Shown here: piece by piece, positions 55,160-63,995 of the stretch
Numbering within the stretch: the first letter of the stretch is position 1
Layout of the letters: every line of letters begins with the position of its first letter
NCBI GenBank assembly: GCA_001939145.1
Contig: LSRX01000082.1
Coordinates: 932,433 to 996,432, forward strand
Length of the DNA: 64,000 nt
Source of the DNA: Symbiodinium microadriaticum
Taxonomy: Eukaryota > Sar > Dinophyceae > Suessiales > Symbiodiniaceae
Direction: 5' to 3'
Notes under the pieces: model-generated
Seen by the model: only the letters and a program-made list of their open reading frames with translations
Databases searched by the model: none
What the model was told of the DNA's origin: nothing
Made by a program: the position numbers and the translations under genes

Positions 55160-55510
55160 GTTCACTGCAAGCCATCATGGCTGTACGAATAAACAACCTT
55201 ACAAGCCAACATGGCTTTGCTGTTTGGAAGGCTCCTTTAAAAGCCACGCAGAGCTGTTTCCAAGCCAGTCTGGCTGCTTCACTTGGATGCAAGCCAGTCT
55301 ATGGCTATGTCTGTCTTTGCAAGCCATCATGGCTTTCTTGTGTCTAGCTTCATGCTTATCATTTCGATGGAAGCCATTGCAATGGCTATGAAATTTCATT
55401 TGTCAAGCCATGGACTGGCTTCTATAGGCAAGCCACTTTGGCTTATCCAGGCTGTGCATGGATTTGCAGTGTAGCCATGCAAGCTGTCAGTTCAAGCCAT
55501 TATAAGTTGC
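55160..55510. repeat. cluster of AAGCCA-n-TGGCT palindromes between genes C and D
   Basis: Nine or ten copies (AAGCCATCATGGCT, AAGCCAACATGGCTT, AAGCCAGTCTGGCT, AAGCCATTGCAATGGCT and others) are spaced 25-50 bp. This is the densest cluster in the element. Confidence 0.9.
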
Positions 55511-55587
55511 ACCTCTGCCTATGTGTACAGTAGCTCCTGCGGCTCTCGAAGATATATTCTGCACGATATTATCATGCAATCCTCTTG

Positions 55588-55800
55588 AAAGATCACCCTA
55601 AACCCTAGATATGCACCCTCAACCATAGAGCCTATAAACTCACAAGCCCTTGAACCCCATAAAAACTCGACCCTAAACCCTGAAAGCCAAAACCCGAAAC
55701 CCTAGAAGCCCTGGCCCTAAAACCCCAAAACCCTAGACCCCTAAAACCACTAAAACCCCCAAACCCCTAAACCATAAACCCTAAACCCTAACAGTCCTAA
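55588..55800. repeat. degenerate telomere-like CCCTAAA tract upstream of gene D
   Basis: About 25 units of CCCTAAA with variants (CCCTAGA, CCCCTAAAAC, CCATAAA) end only about 50 bp before the gene D start. The arrangement mirrors the tract before gene C. Confidence 0.88.
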
Positions 55801-55847
55801 GAAGGAGAATCGTTGACTTGGAACATCTCGATTGCAAATGGCCTTGC

Positions 55848-57908
55848 ATGTCGGCGAGCCAACCCAGCAAGAAGCTCAAGGGCCTCAGCGACCTGCGACG
55901 AGCTTCCCCTTTCGTGACGAAACAGGCTTTGTCTGAGATTCTGCAGTACGTCGAGGATCATGGTGTGCCGGATGCGAAGAGTGCCAAGTCCATGAGGAGA
56001 TCGGCGGTCGCCGATCTCCACCAATATGATGAATGTGCCCACGGCCCCATGTTCATCACTGAGCCCATGCTTTGCCAGGACGGGAGTAATATGCCAGTAT
56101 GCATGGTAAACCTGCTCACTTTCCTGTATGCTGCTGTGAAAGTGGGTGGCCATTTCTATGAGTGCTTGCAGTCTGCTTTCGACGTTCTTGGCCCTTCCTC
56201 CTTGGAAGCCCCATGGAGACTTATTATGTACTCAGACGAATGCTTACCCACTGGCTGCACATGCACGGAAGAAGGTATGGTGTACTTATGTTTCCTTTAA
56301 AGAGTTTGGGCAACAACTCTTGTCCAAAGAAGACAGCTGGCTGCCCATTTTTGTGCAGAGGTCAAGCACTGTTGCTGAGATCGCGGGGCACATGTCCCAA
56401 GTGATAAGACATCTGCTTTGCACTATCTTCCATGGAAAGATGGCCTCCCCACAGCATTTGGGCATCATGCTAGACAAACCTGATGGCTCCAAATGGCGAT
56501 TGTATTTCACTCTTGGGTATTTTATCCAAGACGGTGCCAGCCAAAGGGAATGTTTCACGATCAAGGGCGACTCAAGCTCTAAGTTCTGTCTCAAGTGCAG
56601 CAACCAGGTTGCTGTATTGCTTGAAGGTGAGACAGACGAAAAAAAGGCGGTATGCAAAGCGACCAAAAAGAGTGACCTGGTATTGACCTCGAACGAGGAA
56701 TGCCTGCAGAGCTGGGATCGCTTGCACTCTAGAAAAGCAACCTGCACTGCCAAGGATTTCAAGCTGTGGGAGCAGGCATCGGGTTGGACGTACACACCAC
56801 ATGGGCTCATGGGCTGTGCCTTGTTGCGAGATTACTTTCAACCTTGCACGATGTTCGTGCATGACTGGATGCATGCAACCTGCAACTCCGGTGTGATGAA
56901 CATTGGCCTTTGCAGCATTCTCGAAGCATTCCAGAAGGAGGGTCTACAGCTTTGGAAAGCCATGCATGGCTATATGGCCGATTGGACCTTGCCCCGAGCC
57001 TTCGAGTCCTGCAAGATGGCCGACATATTTTCGGCTGCCAGGGTTGCTGCTCACAGGCAAGCTGCCAAAATGAAGTGCCAAGCCTCAGACATCCTGTGCA
57101 TTTACGCCATTTGCCGCTACTATGTTCAGTTGTTCGCGAGCCGGGTGCCCCAGCTTCAGAAGCAAGTCCTTGCTTTCTTAGCCATTTGCACCGTCTTGGA
57201 CACACTTTGCAGCATCGGCAAGATCCAGGTGCTTGGCCGAGACTTAGACCAAAAGGTGGAAGTAGCTTTGAAAGCTTTTATCGAAGCCAACTGGGGACAC
57301 CTGATGACGAAGAAATTCCACTGGCTTTCCATATGGGTGATTCCCTGCAAGAGTTGCAACAACTATTACCATGCTGGTGCATGGAAAGGAAACATAAGCA
57401 GGTGACAGCTGTGGCAACGAAGAGCACAAACCTCAAGTATTTCGAGCAATCTGTTTACACAGAGTTGCTGGGCGTGCAGCTGCACAGAATGGGCAGGACT
57501 CCTCTTCTTCGAGTTGGCTTGGGTACTGACAGCAAGCCCAATAGAGCATTGGCCGATTTGGTTCAAGAACTGTTTGTTTCCAGGGGTACAGTCTGCACGT
57601 CCAACTTCGTAATCTTGCAAGGTGGAGCCCGGGCCTATAGAAATGATGTGGTGCTTTTGAAACCAGAGGAGACCTCATCTGCGAAGTGGGACTGCGGCCA
57701 CCTGCAAGCTCCGTTCAAGATCGATGGCAAAGCATTTTGCTTGATCCAAGTCTACAGTTTCGGGACTTACAAGCCGGAGAAGTTTTTGGCAACATGGACG
57801 AACCAAGACCGGAGGGTTGTTGTGCCCGTGACTGAGATACTGAGTGCGGTGACTTACACATGCTTGAAGGATGGCATTCTCACTTTGATTCCGTCGCATT
57901 TAAAGTGA
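55848..57908 (+). CDS. gene D: transposase-like protein (candidate DDE), two frame changes
   Basis: ATG at 55,848 starts MSASQPSKKLKGLSDLRRAS, then SPFVTKQALSEILQYVEDHG. The segment APWRLIMYSDECLPTG (Asp at 56,235) is followed by a one-base frame change near 56,255. After it come SWLPIFVQRSSTVAEIAGHM, FIQDGASQRECFTIKGDSSS with a CLKC pair, and the block CTMFVHDWMHATCNSGVMN (Asp at 56,863). A second change near 57,323 returns to the first frame with FHMGDSLQELQQ and CWCMERKHKQ (Glu at 57,384). The C-terminal part runs to FGTYKPEKFLATW and stops at 57,908. The order Asp, Asp (DWMH), Glu (ERKHK) plus a CxxC insert looks like a DDE (RNase H-fold) transposase, reminiscent of the CACTA/Plavaka/KDZ range. 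The catalytic role is inferred, not shown. Related unannotated proteins are, to my memory, very numerous in Symbiodinium, as expected for a mobile gene. It is the last gene before the right TIR. Confidence 0.7.
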
Positions 57909-58333
57909 CGGTGCCGACGATGCATTCTGCATGCAGAAAAGAGCGGATGCTACATGATTTCGCCGCAGACGGTGCTTCTTAAAAGCATCTTCGTGCTTGC
58001 AAAGCCAATGTCTGGCTTAAAATGAAAAAGCTCTGGGGCATGAAAAATATCTTCACAATGCAAAGGTCCCATGTACCGGTTTTTCGGGAAACGAAATGCA
58101 CACCCATGTCTAGGTTGTTTTTTCTGATGTCGCCTGACAACAAAATTCCTCTTCAAGCCATTTTTGGCTTTGCCATGGCCACATAAAAGCTGTTTGACAT
58201 GCCATGCAAGCTTTTTTGTTTTCATACCCATGGCTCTTGTCTGTACTATTCTGACAGTTTGTATATCTCGTGTTAACTACTTACTATCTCTGGCCATAAC
58301 TAGTTAGCTAACTATCTTAACACACATAAGTAG
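57909..58333 (+). other. 3' region of gene D and right subterminal region
   Basis: Two AAGCCA palindromes (about 58,001 AAAGCCAATGTCTGGCTTA and about 58,156 AAGCCATTTTTGGCTTT) are followed by AT-rich sequence with repeated AACTAGTTAGCTAACTA, a subterminal motif partly matching the left end. Confidence 0.65.
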
Positions 58334-58358
58334 TTACTAACACCCAGGCCCATAAAAG
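58334..58358 (-). repeat. right terminal inverted repeat
   Basis: This is the inverse of 43,880-43,904 with one mismatch. The interrupted tyrosine-recombinase frame reads straight into it (AAFMGLGVSNY) and stops 22 bp inside the element at 58,312. Confidence 0.9.
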
Positions 58359-60156
58359 CTGCGGTGGCATCGCACTTTCTTGCGTATTGGCTTGCCGCGA
58401 TGCCCACCATGTGTAGCCTGCATTTCCTGCACTTGCTGGTGCCCGGTGGCGGATCCGCGTAGAGGGTGAAGTGCTTGGAGCGGGCGAAAGGCCACCCGCA
58501 CTTGGTCTTCCACTGCGCCGAGCAGACTGTGGGTGCTGGGTCCATCAGGTGTACCACTTTGGACCGGCCGTAGGTTTTGATCCACTTGGGCCTGTCGATG
58601 AGCACCTCCAGCTGACTGGGCACGCGAGCTGTAGGCTGTAGGGTCGCCGGGTCGCCCACCGCCCCGGCTGGCTCGGAAGAGCTCGGCTTTGGTTTGGCCT
58701 TCGGAGCTCCGCACTTGGCCCCTGCGTGTGCCCACGCTTTGTCCGCCCAGGCTTCCTCTGCGTACTGGAAGACCACCGGCCGAGAAAGGTGATCTCCGGG
58801 ATCGAGAGGCCTGCCCTCACGTAGAACAGCGCCCCCGACCTTCTCGCCGAGTGGCCTTGCAGCGGTGTTCCCGCCGCGTCCGACCAGGCTCGTAGAACTT
58901 CCTCCCGCGTGGCCTGCCTGCCTTCCGTAGTCACCACCACTTTCTTTGAAGAGGAGGTCGTGGTACCCCACCGTGCCTCGCAGGCTGGCTTGAGCTTCTT
59001 CGCGACCTCCACCGGGCAGAAGTTCGGGGAGGCCCGGCAAGTACAGCCCAAGGTTCTTTTCACTCCTTTGCTCTCCTGGTCGCCCTTGGACTTGTCGAGG
59101 GTCACCGCCACCGAGGAACCATCCTTGGCGATGTCCAGGTCTGTCCAGTTGAGGTCCAGGAGCTCTATCATTCTCATCATGAAGAAGAGGGCCAGGGCGT
59201 AGGTGAGGACTGGGTAGGCCACGTTCCCGGGCTTGAGCACGTCTGCCTCCTTGTCCTTGAACCGGGCCAACCGGAACGCGGGTGCTCTCTTTGCTGGCCC
59301 TTCGTTGCGCTTGAGGGCCCTCTTAAGCGACGTCGAAGGCCCTCTTGATTGCCGGCAGCTCCCAGTCCCGCTCTGCTTGGAGGACCCTGAGAGCACTCAG
59401 GTGCTGCGGCCCAGACTTGTAGCCCGCTTTCTTTAGCACCGCCGCGAACTTGTGCACCGTGCTGGGTGCCAAAGGAAACGGGTCCCTGCTTGGTTCACCG
59501 CCGCTGCGTGGTCGAGCGCGTCCTTGTGCCTTCGCGCTCTTGGGGCCGCGTTCGTCGTCGAGAAGAAGTTGGCCTCGAGATCGCGGAGCGCGTCTTGGAG
59601 CTCGGCCTCGTCTTCGGCGACAGCCAGGGCCTTGGCGGAGGCTGAAGGCTCGTTCGTCTGCGTGGCCACCGAAGTCCCTGAAGGCGAGGAGGCTCGCCTC
59701 GCGTTGGAGCCCCATGAAGGTTCGGACTCCACTGCGTGCTGGAGGTCGTCGTGGTTGTGGGTTCTCCTCGGTGTCGCCTCTGGCTCGCGCGCGGTCCTCG
59801 ACGGTGTTCTCGGTTCTCTCGGGGTCCTGGGGGTGCGAGCCCTGCGCGGGGTTCCGGGAGATCTCCTTCTCCCGGAGTCCTAGAAGTTGCCCGTCTCGGT
59901 GTTCTAGAGGTCCCCCTTCGCGAACGGCAGCACCTGTTGTCCATCTTGCCACCCTGAACGTGCCCCACAGAGCTGCAGGGGGGAGCGTGAGCGCTGTCCA
60001 GGCGGCGCAACCACACAGGAGGAGCCATGCTTCGAACCTTTCGAGGGGGATCGAGTGCCGGGGCGGGTGGGGCCCAGATTGTGAGCTCCACGCTGCTGAA
60101 CCTGACCGAACGGAACAATGAGTACATGCATGCTTGCCTACCGCCCTCACGAACAC
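58359..60156 (-). CDS. DIRS-like tyrosine recombinase, two frame changes, 3' end interrupted
   Basis: The N-terminal part has a SAM-like core-binding segment (STVHKFAAVLKKAGYKSGPQ, then LSALRVLQAERDWELPAIKR, ~59,450-59,340). After a frame change near 59,335 comes AYPVLTYALALFFMMRMIEL (~59,210-59,150), whose Arg fits the first catalytic Arg. Next is GHSARRSGALFYVRAGL (~58,865-58,815), the His-x-x-Arg box, and LGRWSS (~58,790). A second frame change there leads to VVFQYAEEAW, whose Tyr is the likely nucleophile. After it come a Cys-rich patch (KCRKCRLHM, ~58,430) and KCDATA at the insertion point of the TIR element. The enzyme would integrate circular cDNA by recombination. The frame breaks and interrupted end make this copy non-functional as read. 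In the intact 300-bp repeat the frame continues EDDASRPAEAGARSNGQK and stops. Confidence 0.82.
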
Positions 60157-60199
60157 TCACAGAAAACAACATGTGCATTGCTGCATCTCCGTCCGGAGT

Positions 60200-62372
60200 T
60201 CAGCAGGTGAGGGCTTGCCAGGTCGCTCCCGCCGCTGTGGCGTCGTGCGACCCTAGCAGACCGAGTGTGAAATCCTCTGCTTTGAGCTTCCTTGGCTTGG
60301 TGCTGCGAATTTCCTGCAGCTCTGCCGGTGGGTCGCCCCTAGACCTCGGTCGGGAGAGGTAGTCCGCCAGCTTGTTCATCTTGCCGGGTATGTGAAGCAA
60401 GCCCAGCTGGCCCACTTTGTGGCTTTCGAGCAGGAGCGAAAGCTCAGCGGCCAGAGCGTTCAAGGCCGGGGAAGAGGACGACTCCTTGTCCGCCACCGCC
60501 AAGGCCACCGTAGAGTCGGACCTGACGGCGACGCCCATGTCGATCCCCGAGAAGAGGGTGCCCCACTCCTTCACAGCCAGGAAGAGCGCCAGGGCCTCCA
60601 AGTAAGCCTGCGACTTGTGGGAGCCCAGCAAAGCCCAGGAGCTTGGCGTCCTCCCCGCCCACCTCGTACTCGTAAGTTCTGAGGATCGTCCAGGGGCAGG
60701 TGTTGGAGGTCCTGAGGAAGAGGCCGCCGCAGCCTGAGGCGAGGCGTCCGTGATGATCATGGCGTGCTCCGTGACCCGCCACAGCGTCTTCTTGGTAGCC
60801 AGCCGCTGGGTCCGAAAGAGCTCGGCCAACCAGCGCCTAGCTATCTCGAACCTCTTGACCGGGATGAGGTGGTCCTTGTTTCTAGGGTCGTCTCGTCTCG
60901 CTCGCCTTGCTTCTTCTTCCCCACTTTTAAGTTCTGCTTCGTGGGCCGCCAAAGCCGCGTAGAGCATGCTCACCGCCCACCGCGATCTCTTGTAGATGCC
61001 CGCGGCCCACGTGAGCTTGCCCGTGACGGACCTGAGCTCGGAGACGGGGATCATCCCCTTCCACTTGTCGAGGTAGCCCAGGATCTCCGTCCTCAGCTTG
61101 TCTGGCACTTCGCAGAAGAGGGCTCCCTCCCGCCATCTGAGCTCGAACTGGACACCAATCCAGACCAACTTGGTGCCTCGGTCGCCTTTGGCCCACGAGA
61201 GCTGGATGCCCAGCGCCGCCAAGGTGAGGAGCATGAGGGAGAGGTTCCTGAGCCGGCGGGTTCGGGAGCCCACCAGGACTGCGAGCGGGTCGTCCACGTA
61301 GGTGGCCAGCTGCAGCTCCCCTTTGGCAAACATGCCTTGCACCAACCTTGTGAACAAAGCCGACAACCGGCACATAAGCAGCGGAGCTGTTTTGTGCCCA
61401 AAGAACAAGGCCACGAAGACGTAGACGTGTTTCCCGTCCCCCGCGGGGGAGACGCACTGCGCCAGTTCCTCCTCGGCCATGGGAAGGTGGGTGAAGGCGT
61501 CGACGAGGTCTGCGGCGATGAACTCGGCTCCCCACTCGCTGCGGTCCAGCTTGTTGGCAAAGTACCACGCCCTCAGGTCCGGCTCCGCTCTCTTCATGTC
61601 CTTGAGCATGTGGTGGACGTCCTCCGGCCGCGGCAGCACTATCCTTTCGGGGCACACCGCCTGAGCATTCGCCCCGGACCGCAGCGCGTCTACGATGACA
61701 CGCCGCTTTTTCGTGCCGTCCGCCTTCTCCTTCATGATGAGCCCCGAACGGCTCACCACAGGCTTGCCGAAGTATTTCTCCGCGTCTTCGATGGAGATTT
61801 TCTTGACGAAGCCCTTGGCCATCAGCCTCTCCATCTCCTCATCCGCGTCGAGCCTGTTGTCCATGAAGCTCTTGTAGTTGCCCTGGGTGGCCCACTCCTC
61901 GGCTTCGACTTGCGATTCATACGCCTTTGGGTCCGCATCGATGCCGGTGCTGGCTGCCCTCGACCGCCATCAGGATCTCCAGGGCGTTGACCGCCATCAC
62001 GGTTCCGCGGTCCGCCTCCTCCTGTTGGGCCTTTGTGTTCCCGGGGAGGCCGTAGATGTGCTCCCTTGACCTGACCGGGCCCGGCATGCCTGGCGCAGGT
62101 TTCCACCTCAGCTTGGAGAAGGTGCCGCAGGGGAAGCCGGCGTGCGCCGCGTGGTAGTAGCCCTCCTTTGCCTGCCTGAGCGTCTCTTTGTGGAGGGCCG
62201 GGTCGAGGAGGTTGTTGCCGCGGCTGATGTCGAGGCTCGTGGTCTTCAAGGTGATGCCAATGCCCGCCTTCTCGCATTGGTCCATCAGCGCCTCCGCTAG
62301 CACATCCCGCTCGCCCGAGTAGAGGTGGAGGAAGCGGCCAACATGCAGAGGCCGAGGCTTTGCAGAAGACAT
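60200..62372 (-). CDS. DIRS-like pol: methyltransferase-like domain, reverse transcriptase, RNase H
   Basis: ATG at 62,372 starts MSSAKPRPLHVGRFLHLYSG, followed by ERDVLAEALMDQ and HAGFPCGTFSKLRWKPAPG. A Gly-rich 'LHLYSG' plus 'GFPCGTFS' resembles a SAM-binding motif and the PC motif of cytosine-5 methyltransferases; the assignment is tentative. Near 61,950 the frame shifts by one and continues AYESQVEAEEWATQGNYKSF into the reverse transcriptase. The latter has KKRRVIVDALRSGAN, FIAADLVDAFTHLPM (first Asp) and LATYVDDPLAV (catalytic YVDD, 61,289-61,300). RNase H follows: IITDASP (~60,755), SHKSQAYLEALALFLAVKEW (~60,620) and AVRSDSTVALA. HIPGKMNKLADYLSRPRS is near 60,380. Between IITDASP and SHKSQ the sequence shifts frame twice (GCGGLFLRTSNTCPW lies in the other frame). 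The stop is at 60,200. Confidence 0.85.
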
Positions 62373-62654
62373 GTTGCAAACAGGCTCTTGCCAATTTTCC
62401 TGTTGGGATCTCTGGAAAATCGGGATCTTGACCTCCTTTATTAGGCCCCATAGATATTTCTAATAGAAATATAGTGCGGGCCCCACTAAAGAGGCCAACC
62501 CAGCCTTTCGGGCCCAAAACTGCGTGGACCTAGCTTACCGTCTCTAGGCTCCCCACAGCTCCGAGCCGTCTTGCACAAGGTGCTCCCGGCTCATGTGGTT
62601 ATGCCCCGCAGCAGAGGAACTAGGGCACACGTGCACAGACCGAACATGTCCTTT
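62373..62654 (-). other. spacer between Gag and Pol of the DIRS-like element
   Basis: There is no open frame of note. It includes an inverted AATATTTCTATTAGAAATAT-like patch near 62,451-62,472 (ATATTTCTAATAGAAATAT), which could be a hairpin. Confidence 0.55.
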
Positions 62655-63995
62655 TCATGCCTTCTGGGGGCACTGCGAGCTGCGATGGCCCGGGCTAAGA
62701 CAGATGCGGCACTTGTGCGCCCTCTTAACCTTGCCCTTGCAGGCCTCTCCCGGGGCGCAATCCGCACAGGGCCCTTTCGCCGAATCCCAGCTGAAACAAA
62801 GGTCCATGCCCGCCTGGTCCTTCGCCTTCAAACCGCCCTGGTCCTTGTTGCCGCCCTTGGTGTCCTTGCTGGAAGAAGAAGCCGCCGCCGTCGCCCGCAA
62901 TCTCTTGAGCTCCTCCTTGTCTGCATTCACCTTGGCTTTCTTGCCGGCGCTCCTTGGCCGTGCGCCGCTTGTTGGGGCTGCCCTCGTCCTCGAGGCCCGC
63001 GGCGGAGCCCCGGCTGTGGTTGTAGTCGTCCTCGGGCGTCTTGGGCACGCCCCGGCCTCCGGTCGCCATCCAGGCGTTCGCTGGCGCCCTGACCTGCTCC
63101 TCCCAGTAGGCGCTGTCATTGACGATGGCGTGCATGGCTGCAATCCAAGGTCGGCGTTCATCCCACCGGTCGGGCTTCGGCTTCCCCGCTGCGTTGTCCG
63201 CGGTGATCTTCAGCCGGAACCGTGCCCACTTTTCCCCGCGGGCTTTGTCATTGGCAAGGGCTACGAGATGCCACGCCGCCGGGTAGAGTTTAGTCAGGCG
63301 TTCTATGTGCTGCTCGTACAGCTGGAGGGTGGCGAGCGGGAGGATGTCCAGCATGATGGCCGCCGTCTGGAAAACCCGCCAGGCTGCGAGCCACTGGCTG
63401 TAGTTCGAGGGCCCCGGCAGCTCCTTCGCGATATAGGCCCCCGCTCCGTCCGGGAACCACGCCCTGAACTTGGTCGCCTTGAGCGCTCTCCGCCCGTAGG
63501 GCTGCCAAACTGCCAGGTCCACGTAGGGCGGCAGGTCCAGCGAGGCCACCCGCTTGTTCAGCGCGCTGAGCTGCTCCACGGTGCAGTCCTCGTCCTCCTG
63601 CGGGGCGCCCCCCATAATCGCAATGTATAGCGCTGGTACCACCGGTCCGCCGTGGCCGGCGAACTCTGAGTCATCTGACTGGTCGATGGTGGCCGACATA
63701 TTGATGCCCCTCTCCTTCAGGCCTGTAGTTGTAGATGACGTCGAGGTCGCAAAGCCGGGGGTGTCGGTGGCTTGGCCCACGGGTCCACATCGGCCCAAGC
63801 CTCATAGTCCCCTCCCCATTTGGTCCAAGCAATTCTCCTGCACAAGCGCCATACCAACCCAATCTGGACCGCCTGAGTCGGATTTAGAGAAGCTCCATCA
63901 GCGAACCTTGCTGTCATAACGTTTTCCACCAGGGCCTCAGGAGGAAGGGCGGCCAGGATCCGCATATCTGGCTGGCCCAGCTGAGCATGAACCAC
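62655..63995 (-). CDS. DIRS-like Gag with CCHC zinc knuckle, two frame changes
   Basis: Minus-strand frames join as one protein. The first part has MRILAALPPEALVENVMTAR and IGLVWRLCRRIAWTKWGGDY (63,965-63,800). The frame then shifts to the long central part with FAGHGGPVVPALYIAIMGGA and VDLAVWQPYGRRALKATKFR. LYEQHIERLTKLYPAAWHLV and RRPWIAAMHAIVNDSAYWEE follow (~63,665-63,090). The last frame has Lys-rich linkers and, near the end, the knuckle CRICLSPGHRSSQC, an exact C-x2-C-x4-H-x4-C. Before it is a second cluster of four cysteines (CFSWDSAKGPCADCAPGEAC). Gag would package the element RNA. The shifts are at about 63,790 and 63,060. The true start may lie at the window edge. Confidence 0.8.

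Larger units (their letters stand above)
43880..58358 (+). mobile_element. 14.5-kb TIR-bounded DNA transposon with four genes
   Basis: The segment is bounded by 25-bp inverted repeats (24/25 identical) and carries genes A-D, all on the plus strand, with the transposase-like gene D nearest the right end. It interrupts the 3' end of the DIRS-like element. The left flank ends ...GGCATCGTCCTCA and the right flank starts CTGCGGTGGCATCGC. The uninterrupted version, GGCATCGTCCTCTGCGGTTG, is present three times in the adjacent array. The length arithmetic fits a 2-bp target duplication (CA/CT, one base changed). TSD length and TIR start do not clearly match a named superfamily that I know. Frame changes in C and D suggest this copy is inactive, unless they are sequence errors. 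Confidence 0.82.

Noticed and set aside
43880..58358. An integrated virus instead of a transposon
   Set aside because: There is no capsid, polymerase or packaging gene that I can recognise. The short inverted ends, transposase-like gene and introns fit a DNA transposon better.
60764..61990. A 408-residue plus-strand open frame
   Set aside because: It is the antisense shadow of the reverse transcriptase, which has clear catalytic motifs on the minus strand.
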